This document shows positions 11,299 through 21,383 of a stretch of 64,000 bases of DNA, piece after piece; position 1 is the stretch's first letter, and each line of letters starts with the position of its first letter. Below the pieces are notes generated by a model. That model saw only the letters and a program-made list of their open reading frames with translations. It did no database searches and was not told the origin of the DNA. The stretch is taken from contig BCHX01000005.1 in assembly GCA_001599755.1 (NCBI GenBank), forward strand, positions 2,414,409 through 2,478,408. Reading direction: 5' to 3'. The position numbers were made by a program, and so were the translations under genes. Origin of the DNA: Gliomastix tumulicola. Lineage: Eukaryota > Ascomycota > Sordariomycetes > Hypocreales > Bionectriaceae.

Positions 11299-12395
11299 CT
11301 ACTGCTTGCCGTTCGTCTTCAAGATCAGGTTGTCTGATGCCGAGACTCGCTGGGCCCATTCCCTGTGGTGCGATTGTTAGTCATGGGGATGCCAGATTCG
11401 AGGGTAGATAGTACTCACGTCCAGCTTCCGTCATATACCCGTCTTGACTCGGGAGTTCCATAGCCGGCAACGTCTAGGGCCGTCTCAATGACACATGCCG
11501 TGACGCCAGTTCCGCAGCTCGACACAATGGGCTTGTTAGGATCGACGCCCTTATCAGCAAAGATCTCGCGGAGCTTCTCCGGAGGCAGGAAGGCCTTGGT
11601 CTCAGAATCTAGGAGGATGTTGAAGGGAACGTTGGTAGAGCCCGGCAGGTGACCGGAGGAGAGACCCTCGCGGGGCTCGGGCGCCTCGCCGGTGAAGCGG
11701 CCGGGCGACCTGGCGTCGAGGACCTGCACGCCCTCGGCGCCCTCCTTGTTGTAGTCCTGGGCGATCTCCTTGACCTCCTCGAAGCTGGCGACCTTATCCT
11801 CGTTGAACCCCGGGATGGGGTACGTCCCGCACTCGACGCTGTACAGCTCGCCGGACTCGGTGGGCAGGCCCTCGTCGACCCAGAGCTTGAAGTTGTTGAG
11901 GATGTGGACCTTGGGGTGGCCGAAGAGGCGCAGGGTCCAGGCGACGCGGGGCGCGCTGAAGATGCCGAGCTCCTTGGAGTCGTAGACGACGACCGTGTCC
12001 TCCTTGCGGATGCCGAGCTCGCTCATGGCGGCGGCGAAGCCCTTGGCGTCCGGGAGCATGTGCGGGTAGGGGCTGCGCTTGTCGATGACCTTGTCCAGGT
12101 CGAAGAAGCGGGCCTTGGGGATGCGCTGCTCGCGGAAGACCTGGATGCCGCTGCGCTCGTCGTTGGGCAGGAACCAGGACGCGCAGAGCGGCACGACGCG
12201 GGCGTCCGGGCTGATCGGGTTCGGCGGGTTCTTCTTGAGCGCCTCGTGGAGCTCCTTGGGGGTGACGAGATAGGAGGAGGAGAGGTTTCGCCGCGTGGCG
12301 AAGGCCGTGGCGCGCGAGGCGGTCGAGGAGAAGTGCGAGAAGCTGGCGCGGGGGATGCCAGCCCGGAGGGGGCGTATCACGAGGAGGGTGGCCAT
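11299..12395 (-). CDS. tum1: Thiosulfate/3-mercaptopyruvate sulfurtransferase, two rhodanese domains
   Basis: Two-domain rhodanese of the Tum1/MPST type, moving sulfur from 3-mercaptopyruvate or thiosulfate to acceptors and, in yeast, feeding tRNA thiolation. Exon 1 is 12395-11419 and exon 2 is 11362-11299; the split ACG codon joins cleanly (GSW-TEWAQR) and gives 346 residues. The first ~40 residues are rich in Arg, Ser and Ala without acids (MATLLVIRPLRAG...RRNLSS), a mitochondrial targeting pattern. The N-terminal inactive rhodanese domain contains VPLCASWFLP and the substrate-typical RIPKARFFDLD. The C-terminal domain carries the active-site loop SSCGTGVTACV with Cys at about residue 294; CG(S/T)GVT favours mercaptopyruvate over thiosulfate. 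The short last exon restores the conserved C-terminal helix. Confidence 0.93.
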
Positions 12396-13000
12396 CTTTG
12401 GGCGTCGTGCGGTGTCGCGAATCCGAAGCCGGAGAGGATTGGGGAGTTGGAGTTGGAGATGGGGTCGGTGACTGGGAAAGCTGCCCGTGGAATTGACCCA
12501 AGAGTGGTGCTATAGATGTGGCATTGGAAGATTGATGGAGATGGTTGGGATAAAATCGGCCAGATGCTTTCTTCCTCAAAAAGCCGTGTTCGCCGTTGGT
12601 CGGCCGAGTAATGGTGAGGCTGGGGACAGGAAAGAAGAGGAGCAGTTACTTTGAGGACCGATGTTGTGATTGAAGAAGTCGGGTGCATGATAAGGAAAAT
12701 TGGGGAATTGGTGCAACAGCTGCGGGGAAGCTTGGGCCAATTTCCAGTGGCCGTTCGAGTGGTGGAAGAAAAGCTTGAGCCACATACACACCCAAATTGT
12801 ATGGTCCTATAACTCAAATATTTATGCGACCGCGGGTCCGTTGAGTGGTCAATTGGCAAAACCCGGCCCTGGAAGCTCTAATTGGCGTCCGTTGCCCCGC
12901 CATGCAACATCAACACACCCAAACCGAATCTCACCAGCAGCTCTCTGTTTCCCACCCCCCATCACAGAGCTCCGGCCGCGGCTCATCCTCAGCTCCCGCA
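12396..13000. promoter_or_regulatory. Shared divergent upstream region of tum1 and apc11
   Basis: About 600 bases separate the divergent start codons of the sulfurtransferase (-) and Apc11 (+), so both promoters must lie here. A CAACATCAACACACCCAAACC-like C/A-rich leader precedes the Apc11 ATG. No specific operator identified. Confidence 0.5.
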
Positions 13001-13516
13001 ATGAAGGTCTCGATCAAGAAGTGGAACGCGGTCGCAACCTGGCGCTGGGATCTTCCTGAGGACGACGTCTGCGGCATCTGCCAGGTCCAGTTCGACGGCA
13101 CATGCCCGACATGCAAATATCCCGGCGATGACTGCAGTCTCCGTACGTCACAGGCCTCGGCTCAGCAGCCCACACGAACTGGCCGGAGAGTTTGACTGAC
13201 ATCTATCTATGCATTCTGTAGTCTCGGGCAAATGCGGACACAACTTCCACATGGTCCGTTCTCTCTCCCCCGCTGCCTCTCTGGGGTTTGGCTTGCTTCC
13301 CTTGGGCCGGCTCCTGCTAACGGAAAGTATGCATATTTAGCACTGCATCATGGAGTGGATTAAACAAGATTCCGCCAAAGGACAGTGTCCCATGTGTCGT
13401 CAACGTTCGTCACTCCTATCGAGCTTGGTTGTTGATTGTGTTGTTTGCTAACAAGAGTCACTGAAGCCTTTGAATGGACCGACCAGAATGCCGAACCAGC
13501 CGGGGAGGTTGATTGA
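13001..13516 (+). CDS. apc11: Anaphase-promoting complex RING-H2 subunit Apc11
   Basis: Catalytic RING subunit of the anaphase-promoting complex; with the cullin Apc2 it recruits the E2 and drives ubiquitination of securin and cyclins. Four small exons: 13001-13142, 13222-13253, 13341-13404 and 13467-13516; phases fit throughout, giving 95 residues. Family hallmarks in order: MKVSIKKWNAVATWRWD, the first RING cysteines (VCGICQVQFDGTCPTC), the Apc11-specific insertion CKYPGDDC, SLLSGKCGHNFHMHCI, the WI motif and closing CPMCRQ-PFEW. Intron 2 uses a GTCCGT donor and intron 3 a GTTCGT donor, slightly unusual but giving the expected protein. The gene converges on chk1 223 bases away, and the matching E2 gene lies beyond chk1. 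Confidence 0.95.
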
Positions 13517-13739
13517 TGTTCTGGTATTGGGAGCCCTCAGCGGCTTAATGCATCATATTATTATATTGGACCGCTATCAAGCCTGTTCATGAAGCTATTG
13601 GTATCTCGGAGGTACTCTATGCTCTATCCAACTCCTTATGGGTAGGTATTTCGCTATCACTACATTCTTCGACCAAGTCCTGTCCGACGGGAGAGCTAGG
13701 AGCAAGAATCTGCTTTCTCATAGAACGCCCTTCCCCCTT

Positions 13740-15418
13740 CTAGGCATCCGGGACATACACACCATCCTTGCAAAGCACCACGACCTTTTTGAAGAAACGC
13801 CGCCATTCCAAGGGGTCGCCCTTGACCTTGACGAATCTCACGTCGAGTACCTCGCCATCTGCCAACGGCTGCCTGTGGATCTGGATGTCGCCGTGCAGCC
13901 CCTGCTGCCGTCCATCTAGTGCCTTGATCTTGATGTTTGCGACGGGATTGCCGTACAGGTTGGGCGTTACGGGTGCTAATGGCACGTTGAGCTGATGCAA
14001 AGCGTCGCTGAGCATCTGGACAATGTGTTGGGGTGGGACGTGGGAGAAGAATCGTGTGAGGGACTCTCTGGGGCAGATGTCACCGAAGCGGCGGGCCTGC
14101 TGTGTGAGGGTCATGGAGGGACCGGGATTTTGGGAAAACTGCGACATGGATGGTTCATCCGCCAGGGCATTAATGAATACATGGCCGGCCTCCTGTGCTC
14201 GGGTTGGCATGGAGGCCGCAGGAGCTGCCATCGATCGCAGAACCGGACGTTCCCAGTCCCAGTCCTTATCCTGGATGGGTATCTCCGGTTGCGTCGATGA
14301 GAACTTGCCTGCGTTGAGCCCTGAATCGAGGTCCATCACGTCGTCCGAGGATGCTGGTCGCTGCGATGCGCTGGGCTGTTGACTGAAGTCGATGTGGAGA
14401 TTCTCCAGCATTTGGGTAGCTAGGTGAATCGGGTCTGAGATCTTGCCGTCTGCTGTCAGGAGCTCGTTGTGACGTGTGTACCAGGGATGCTGCCGTATTT
14501 GCTGAAAGGTGAACCGCTTCTGGGGGTCCACGCTCATCATCCCGCGGAGGAGCGAGTGTGCCTCGGGCGGAAGCCTTTCCCACAATGCGTCAGTGCTCCG
14601 CCCCGACGTCCTCAGGTACTCTTGGAACTCCCAGCTGGTCTTTGAGGGTTCGTCCCAGGGCGTGTTGCCGACAAGCAGGACGAACAGGATGACACCGCAC
14701 GACCAGACGTCCGCCAGCTCTGGCGCGTACTTGGCGCTGGACGTTTTCCTATCTGCGCGCCCGCACGCCAGGATCTCAGGTGCGATGTAGGGAGGGCTCC
14801 CGCACAGCGTGGCGCTGGTCTTCCTCTGGCCCTTGTACTCGAACATGGTGGCCATGCCAAAGTCTGCGAGCTTGAGACTGCCGTCCTCGGAGAGCAGGAT
14901 GTTCTCGGGCTTCAGGTCGCGGTGGGCGACGCCCTTGGAGTGGATGAAGCTGATGCCGCCGACGAGCTGCATGAAGTAGACCTGAGCGATGTCCTCGCGC
15001 ACGCCGACGTCGGCCTCGATCTTGTCGAACAGGTCGCCGCCCTCGGCGTACTCCATGGCTATCCACCGCCAGACCTGGTCCTCGCCCGAGGCGAACCACT
15101 CGATGACGTTGGGGTGCTGGCCGATGTGCGAGTGCAGCGAGACCTCCATGGCCAGCTGCTTGGCAGAGACGCGGCCATGTTTCAGGGCGTATCCCTTGTG
15201 GATGAGCTTGACGGCGAAGACTGGAGATGATGAGTCTAGAGGGATGGCTTTCTTGATGCTGGGGGGGGCCGCGGTTAGCAGCATGCACGGATATGGGCAT
15301 GAGCTGCAACTCTCTGGGAGAATTTGACTTACGAGGCGTATGCACCTCGTCCTACCGTCTTGGAGACAATGCGGAAGGGCAGGTCCCTTGGGAGGGGATC
15401 AAGCTGTGACTGTTGCAT
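13740..15418 (-). CDS. chk1: Checkpoint serine/threonine kinase Chk1
   Basis: DNA-damage and replication-checkpoint kinase that delays mitosis. Exon 1 is 15418-15333 and exon 2 is 15258-13740, giving 534 residues (fission yeast Chk1 is 496). Kinase domain: glycine loop VGRGAYAS (split by the intron), VAVK-type lysine in FAVKLIHK (about K46), catalytic HRDLKPEN (D about 143), DFGMA (D about 161), APE-type IAPEIL and DVWSCGVILF. The region after the kinase has SQ/TQ-rich segments (SQQPSASQRP, SSTQPE, SQFSQNP), possible ATR/Rad3-type phosphorylation sites. The C-terminal ~130 residues match the Chk1 regulatory KA1-like domain, ending FFKKVVVLCKDGVYVPDA. It is divergent from ubc11 and convergent with apc11. 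Confidence 0.93.
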
Positions 15419-16268
15419 CGTCAGCTCTGGGGTGAAGCCGTGGTGTGAAGTAATGAAGCCTTCAGTCTGGTGTCTGTGGAGAGGAATCACTTGGGATGAA
15501 CTCGTGTGCTTCTAAATTCCAGATGCCTCAAGCCACCTGCAACGCTCTTGCATGGAATATCCACTTACCATGGTGCGAGTGGGCAAAAACACACCACTTT
15601 GAGTCTCGGTTTCGTGCTCGCCAATCACTGTTCTGTTGTTCTGCAGGTCTGAGGCGAGTGTATTGACATTTTGAGGTGATCGGTCGCGTCTCAGCGCGTC
15701 CGACCGCGTAAAGCTGTTTTCCTTGCCGCTGTATCTTCCAGTGGATGTTAGGCCTGTTGGTCGCTGTTGGGCCGCTATTCTGGCGAGCCCCGCGCCTGTT
15801 ACAGCGGGCTGCAGGGGCAATCGCCGCCGCTGATTGGCGCCCACTCGCTGCACCGACCGCCGTTGCTCTGGCAAACAAGCGGCAGGGGGCCGCCCACCTC
15901 GGAATTCCAATCATCACAACGGACCCGGACTTGGGCGACGCTGCCCTGCTGCTTTCGGTCGTCACTGACAGCTTTCTGCCACTGTTAAGTACAATACGTC
16001 AAGCCCGTCCGCCGTCCTTGCACTGAACAACGTTCCTATTCTCTATACCCTTTGATTCTGGCGATTTCTTGTGCGACATCCGGCCCTGAGTTACCTTATT
16101 TCCCTTCCGCTCCAATCTCCTCCCTTCTATTTCTCTCCATTCATTCTGCTTCATCCCACGCTCCATCAGCTGTATCTCTCGGCGCCCAAACAACCACCTT
16201 ATACAAGCAAGCACGAGCCAGGAAAATACATCGCACTTTATTTCATCTGATATTCCTCTTTATTCAAA
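15419..16268. promoter_or_regulatory. Shared divergent upstream region of chk1 and ubc11
   Basis: About 850 bases between the divergent start codons of chk1 (-) and ubc11 (+). The ubc11-proximal part is a long pyrimidine-rich leader (TCTCTCCATTCATTCTG-like). Both genes act in mitotic control, so shared cell-cycle regulation is plausible but not shown. No binding site was identified with confidence. Confidence 0.5.
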
Positions 16269-16943
16269 ATGGAGTACTCTACCGAAGACAGCCAGAATGC
16301 CGCCCCTGGCAGCGTCCAGGCCGCCAAGCTCAACGCTTCCCGCAAGGGACCCGACTCCCAGAGCGTCACCAAGAGGTACCTCTCATTCCGTCCGAAGCTC
16401 GCTCACGGGACCTGCTGGAGACTAATGTCCAATCTCCCGCAGACTACAGACCGAGCTGATGCAGCTCATGACCTCCCCGGCGCCCGGCGTCTCTGCCTTC
16501 CCCTCTGCCGACGGTAACCTGCTATCATGGACCGCCACCATCGAGGGCCCCGAAGATACTCCCTACAGCGGCCTCACCTTCAAGCTCAGCTTCGCTTTCC
16601 CTTCGAATTACCCTTACTCTGCGCCGACGGTCCTCTTCAAGACGCCCATCTACCACCCCAATGTCGACTTCTCCGGTCGCATCTGCCTGGATATCCTCAA
16701 GGACAAGTGGACAGCCGCCTACAATGTCCAGACTGTCCTCCTTAGTCTGCAGAGTCTCCTGGGCGAGCCCAACAAGTAAGTCCGCTCCCCAGCACTCGTG
16801 CGCCGTGGTTGATCAGGCAGCTAACCTCTATGAACAACAGCTCCTCCCCTTTGAATGGCGAAGCTGCTGAGCTCTGGGACAAGGACTCTAAGGAGTTCCA
16901 GAAGAAGGTCCTGGCGAGACACAGGGACGTCGAGGATGAGTAG
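16269..16943 (+). CDS. ubc11: Ubiquitin-conjugating enzyme E2 C (UBE2C/Ubc11/UbcX type)
   Basis: E2 enzyme of the UbcH10 class, which primes APC/C substrates with ubiquitin. Exons 16269-16375, 16443-16775 and 16841-16943 join in phase to 180 residues. The UBC fold starts at KRLQTELMQLM; the class-specific segments are SPAPGVSAFPSADGNLLSW and TIEGPEDTPYSG. HPN appears as IYHPNVDFSGRIC, with catalytic cysteine at about residue 117 and then LDILKDKWTAAYNVQTVLLSLQSLLGEPN-NSSPLN, all diagnostic of UBE2C rather than Ubc4/5. The ~30-residue N-terminal extension (MEYSTEDSQNAAPGSVQAAK) is also typical. It sits 3 kb from apc11, whose RING it is expected to bind. Confidence 0.95.
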
Positions 16944-17399
16944 CCGTCCTTTGATGCGCGAGCATGAATTGGGTTTTTCTTTCTTCTTTTTATACGGGAC
17001 CGGAGTCTTTGGTGTATTATTGTTGTGTCTGGATCGTTAGGAACAGGATGGCATTGCACTGATACGACATTCAAGAGAAACGTGAAATTACCTTCTCCCA
17101 TTCATGGATGCGTATGACCACGGTTGCATTCGCGACCGACCTCGTAGAGCCAAAACAGGGCTGACTATCCCAGTCCCCCTATACCACGCCTTCATCACTC
17201 ATCATCAAACACGGCTCGAATTTGGTCGTTGAGCTTTGTTTCACATTTCCCTTAAGATAAACTGTATAGCCTGCAAAGCTACAATTCCGTCGCAACTCCG
17301 AAATGCCAAGTGTGTCATTTGATTTTTGTTCACCCAGAGAAGTTCATTTGCCAATTCCCAGAAAGAATGAGACCGGGTCCTTTTTTGTGTTGTTGTCGT
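16944..17399. other. Convergent 3' interval between ubc11 and rpl31
   Basis: About 456 bases serving as the 3' UTRs of two convergent genes. T-rich stretch just after the ubc11 stop; no other structure seen. Confidence 0.6.
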
Positions 17400-17978
17400 T
17401 TATTCCTCAACCACAACGGTGTGGAGGCCCTTGGGGTTCTTGACGTTGACGGCCTGCACGTAGCTGTACAGCTTCTCCTTGGCACCCTCCTCGTCGTTTC
17501 TTCGTCGGGAGATGCGGACGCGGAGGCGGTACGGGACACCCTTGACACCCTGCTCCCAGACCTTCTTGTTCAGCTCGGGGTCCAGACGGACGTCGGTGGT
17601 GCCCTGGCGACTTGTTAGCTTTTGCGTGTTCTGCATGTCTCTTTCTCCTCGCGTGAGAGTTCGACAGTCGATTGTGGGGGGTCATACCATAGCCTGGGTG
17701 GCGAAGCTCTTGATCTCCTTGATGGCCTTGGGAGCCTTCTTCTTGAAGGTGGCGCCGTGTAGCTGTGAATCGATCCCGAGTCAGCCCATGTCCTGCTTCG
17801 CCAGTCCCCCTTCAACTCCAATCGCCTCCCCCGCCGCGCAGCCGCAGCATTGTTCCTCGTCGAGATAGGCCGTAAGACATACCCTCTTGTGCAGGTGGAT
17901 AGTGTACTCGCGCGCGACAACGTCGGCGATGGCGGAGCGGCCGGCCTTGCCAGCAGGCTTCTTTCCCTTGGACGACAT
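17400..17978 (-). CDS. rpl31: Large-subunit ribosomal protein eL31 (RPL31)
   Basis: Cytosolic 60S protein eL31, located at the peptide exit side of the ribosome. Minus-strand exons 17978-17883, 17762-17688 and 17603-17400 are all phase 0, giving 124 residues. The order is typical: Lys-rich MSSKGKKPAGKAGRSAIADVV, REYTIHLHKRLHGATFKKKAPKAI (across intron 1), KEIKSFATQAMGTTDVRLDPELNK (across intron 2), then VWEQGVKGVPYRLRVRISRRRN and the C-terminus VNVKNPKGLHTVVVEE. Intron 1 ends CACAG and intron 2 ends GCCAG. Its divergent neighbour is the Rax1-like gene. Confidence 0.96.
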
Positions 17979-18738
17979 TTTTTCTGCGTGCAAAACCGTG
18001 TCAGCTCGTTCGGCGATTTACTGCTCGAAGCAGACGGCGATGCAATTGGTGTGTGAGGAAAGAATATTCAAAAGAGGAATTCTTTCCACTTTGTCGTTGT
18101 GGGAGGTATGCGTACCTGGGTATCGTCTGACGGTGGTCGGAGGTTTGGCGTGAGGAAATGTTTGAGATCAGGATGGTTGCCAAAATCCATAAATTCTGTG
18201 TGCGTAGGGCAGTCCTTCGCAGGTTGCGTGGTGGGGGCGGCGGCAGGCCAATCAGCGTCGACGTCCGATAAGTCAGCATTTCTCATCACGTGATGCGGTC
18301 CCTCCCTCCCCTTTGCTCTGGGAAATCCGCAAATTGGGTCACGTCAATGGAGTCGCTGATCGGCCTGGAAACGCCTCGTCGCCAGAGTTGACATCCCCTT
18401 CTTTTTTTAGCGCCCTCGGTCCGTCGAGCGACGAGGATACTTGACAAAGGGGGGCTTCTTGCAGCCCTTTGCTGTCGCGATTTCCGTCTCGTTACCATTC
18501 ATTCGAAGGCTTGCGTTGTCGACGACAAACTTGCTTGTTTTCCACCCGCCTGATTCCCGCATAGCAACGCATCACTAGTCAGGAGAAACTTGTCCAACGC
18601 GAACGTGTGTCTCAACGAGATCTCGCCCAGCATTCCCGTCCCACGACAACCGCCATCGCTACCCTCCCTCTCGTTTACCGGTCTATAAACCTTCCAACTG
18701 CGATTATCCCAACGACTGTCAAGACCATCTTGATTACA
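17979..18738. promoter_or_regulatory. Shared divergent upstream region of rpl31 and the Rax1-like gene
   Basis: About 760 bases between divergent starts. A CT-rich patch near 18400 and a CATCACGTGATG palindrome (E-box-like CACGTG) at about 18285-18296 are visible. The palindrome is a plausible bHLH/CBF1-type site but its use is unknown. Confidence 0.45.
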
Positions 18739-19947
18739 ATGGCTGCACATCAACCCATCGCGGCAACGCCGCCGCCCCAGCCTGATTTGACCAGGAATAG
18801 GCTTCCGACTCTCTTTGAGGTGCTGAGTCGCCGCACACTGTCGCCAGTCGATCTCTTCTCCTTCTACATCTACATGCGAGACCAGCAGCGCTCTGTCGAC
18901 TACTTGGATTTCTGGTCCGTGATGCCTTCGTATCGGGTGTTGGGCAGTGTTATACTAACGATTCGATAGGCTGGATGTCGCGCAGCACATGTCGCTATGC
19001 CGTCACTATGTGCGAGAGCTCCGTCGCTCAGTCATGATTGGAACGCCAGACCTCGACAAGGCCAGCTCCAAACGATCTTCAGCCATTCTCGAGAGCATGG
19101 GCGACCTCGAGCCTAGAATAGCCGGCCCGTCGATGTACGCGACTGAGAAGGAGAGGGACCAGGATGCTCAGATGTCGGCCTTCCTCCGCGAGGACCAGGC
19201 TCACGATTCGCCGCATAGTGGCTCGAACCGCATTCGCCCAAGTCCCCAGTTCAGCAACTCGCACGACCTGACCACCGAGTCGAACTCGCCTGGCCACACC
19301 GTTGCCCGACAGGATATCCGGGCTTCTGCGGAGAAGATCCTGTACACGTTTCTTCTTCCCGGCGCCGAGCGCGAGATCACGCTGCCCGGATCCATCACCG
19401 ACGACGTGACTCGCGCGATTGAGGAGGAGGGCAGAGATGACCCCGAGGTGTTTGATGTGGCCAAGGACTACGTGTTCCAAGCTATGGAGCGAGACGCCTT
19501 CCCAGGGTTCCTCAGAATGAAGGCGTTGGGTAACCTTATTCCTCCCACGCTGGTCATGCGTCTCATCATTGGCCTCATCGCCATGTTTGGAGCCTTCTGG
19601 ACAGGCTTTGTGCTCATCTTCCTCGACTACTCCCGTCAAACAAGATGCTGGGTGAGTTTATCTCCGTACAACTTGTCCCTGCTTGATTCCATATACTGAC
19701 ATACACGCAGTTGATTCTTCCGTTCACCGTGGGAGTTTACTTCCTCGCTTCGTATCAGTACTCTCTGGACCCCGTCGTAGCCCTTGTCGGGTACAGCGAG
19801 TACACGCCATTCAACTTCTCGCGCATCCGCGAGCCTTATATCCGGAAGCTCCTCGCCAAGCGAGCCCTCATGGTGCTCGCGATAACCCTGCTGATCGATG
19901 CGGGGCTTTGCCTTCTCTTCGTTCTTGTTCCTGGCAAGAGACTCTGA
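18739..19947 (+). CDS. rax1: Rax1-like membrane protein with RGS domain
   Basis: RGS-domain protein with C-terminal membrane segments, as in yeast Rax1 (bud-site memory) and filamentous-fungal relatives. Exons 18739-18914, 18970-19651 and 19711-19947 give 364 residues; the split Trp codons join well. The N-terminal RGS half begins PTLFEVLSRRTLSPVDLFSFYIYMR and continues YLDFWLDVAQH. After a ~100-residue polar insert it resumes at IRASAEKILYTFLLPGAEREITLP and ends at FPGFLRMKALGN. Three hydrophobic segments follow at about 254-278, 287-305 and 336-358. The ATG at 18739 was chosen as the conserved-looking MAAHQP start; an in-frame ATG at 18607 would add 44 residues of leader-like sequence. G-protein regulation versus a purely polarity role cannot be decided from sequence. 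Confidence 0.85.
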
Positions 19948-20456
19948 GCTGATATGATCGATTCTCGCTCATGAGATTTGGCACCAAATGCCGACAGCAG
20001 ACGCTTCACTTTTGATTTGTTTTTATTTTTGCCTCGCCGGATCTGGAGGTATCGACGACCGATGACGACTGTTGCGCTTGATTTTTTCCTTTCTCTTTCT
20101 CCATCTTCTTTCTACCACTGATTATTAGTTGTCACCCTTCCACGGCGCCGGGTAGCGATGGGCGCTCCATTTCCTTTTTACCGGTTCGGCGTTTCGAGGC
20201 ACTTTGTACTATCTGTCACTTGTATCATCACTTCGAAGATTGACCATCTTATGCGGGTATAGAGGCCCGACTCTGCCATCGTTGCTTTCGCACTTGGTAG
20301 CTGGACAGGGACGGGATCTGGAGAAGGGATAACAAAGGGTCAGGGGTCATCACGAGGATACCCTTTTTTTGGTAATTAATTTGAGTACGAGGTCTAGACT
20401 AGATATGATTCGTATCTACTTTTTGTCTCGTCTTCGCGTGACGGTTCTCGCTTTAT
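19948..20456. other. Convergent 3' interval
   Basis: About 510 T-rich bases between the 3' ends of the Rax1-like gene and csn7, consistent with two 3' UTRs. Nothing else seen. Confidence 0.6.
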
Positions 20457-21383
20457 CTACATTTTCCGTTTGCTCGATCGTCTCTCGTCTAGGAAGGCCG
20501 GCTCGTCTAACTCCATCAGAGTCTCGGCATCTGGATGGCTGGTGACGCCGGACTGTGCCACAGCCCTCCTAATGAACTGTCGCTTAGAAAGTACCTCACG
20601 CTGCTGCCCAACCTGTCCGTCGTGCTTCTTGTCCCCGCCTTCCTTCGCGTCCTCCATGGCCTCCTGCAGCCGATGCTCCGCGGCCGCGGCCTCGGTCTCG
20701 CGCTCGATGGCGGCGTCCCGGACCCCCTGGATCTGCGCCTCGAGGTCGTCGAGCGTCGACGTGCACCGGTCGGACCAGAGGCCGAGGATGCTGATCATCT
20801 CCGGTATGGTGCCTGGCGAGAGGTCGCGCAGCGGCGCGATGCTCGTGACCTGGACGGCGTGGCGGTGCGGGTCGAGCGTCGCCTCGACGAGGCCGGCGTA
20901 GATGGCCGTGACGAGGAGCTCCTCGACGTGGCGGTGCGAGTCGAGACCCAGCCTGCGACACAGGGCGTCGTACGAGAGGTTCCTCCGGTCGCGGGCGAGG
21001 GAGAGCAGCGACAGCAGCCGCAGCTTGAGGACCTGGGCGTCGTTCAGCGGCGGTAGGGCGTGCCGGTGCGCGACGTACGTCTCGTAGGTTCCGTGAGAGA
21101 AGACCTCGAGGAGGGCGTGATATGCTGCGTACTCGGGCGGCGAGGCGGCGAGGCCCGCGATCGACGCCGTCTCGAGGAGCTCGGCGAAGACGTAGGTGCC
21201 GGGGGCGGCCGTGGCGCGGGCGACGAGGTCGGCGGCTGCTCTCGGGGACGAGGCCGACTTGGAGAGCAGGAGGAACGGCTATGGGAGAGGCGGAGGAGGT
21301 CAGCACGTGTTCGTCCGGGTGACAGTATGGTGGGTGCGGGAGTGACTCACCTCGAGGGCGTTGAGAGCTTTAATCTGCTCCAT
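20457..21383 (-). CDS. csn7: COP9 signalosome subunit 7 (PCI domain)
   Basis: PCI-domain subunit of the COP9 signalosome, which removes Nedd8 from cullins and controls development and light responses in filamentous fungi. Exon 1 is 21383-21351 (MEQIKALNALE) and exon 2 is 21278-20457, giving 284 residues. The start is fixed by MEQIKAL followed by the family-typical PFLLLSKSA. Helical repeats with YVFAELLE and LEVFSHGTYETY lead to the winged-helix PCI part: LNDAQVLKLRLLSLLSLA, LSYDALCRRLGL, RHVEELLVTAIYAGLVEATLD and QVTSIAPLRDL. The C-terminus is a charged coiled coil (LEAQIQGVRDAAIERETEAAAAEHRL). Strong assignment; CSN7 preferred over eIF3m or other PCI proteins by N-terminus and length. Confidence 0.88.

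Noticed and set aside
11649..12515. 288-codon plus-strand frame (Gly/Leu/Val/Asp-rich)
   Set aside because: Antisense of the sulfurtransferase gene; composition reflects GC-biased third positions of the real gene, with no domain.
20535..21306. Open frames on both strands overlapping csn7
   Set aside because: The minus-strand frame carrying PCI motifs explains the region; the others are shadows.
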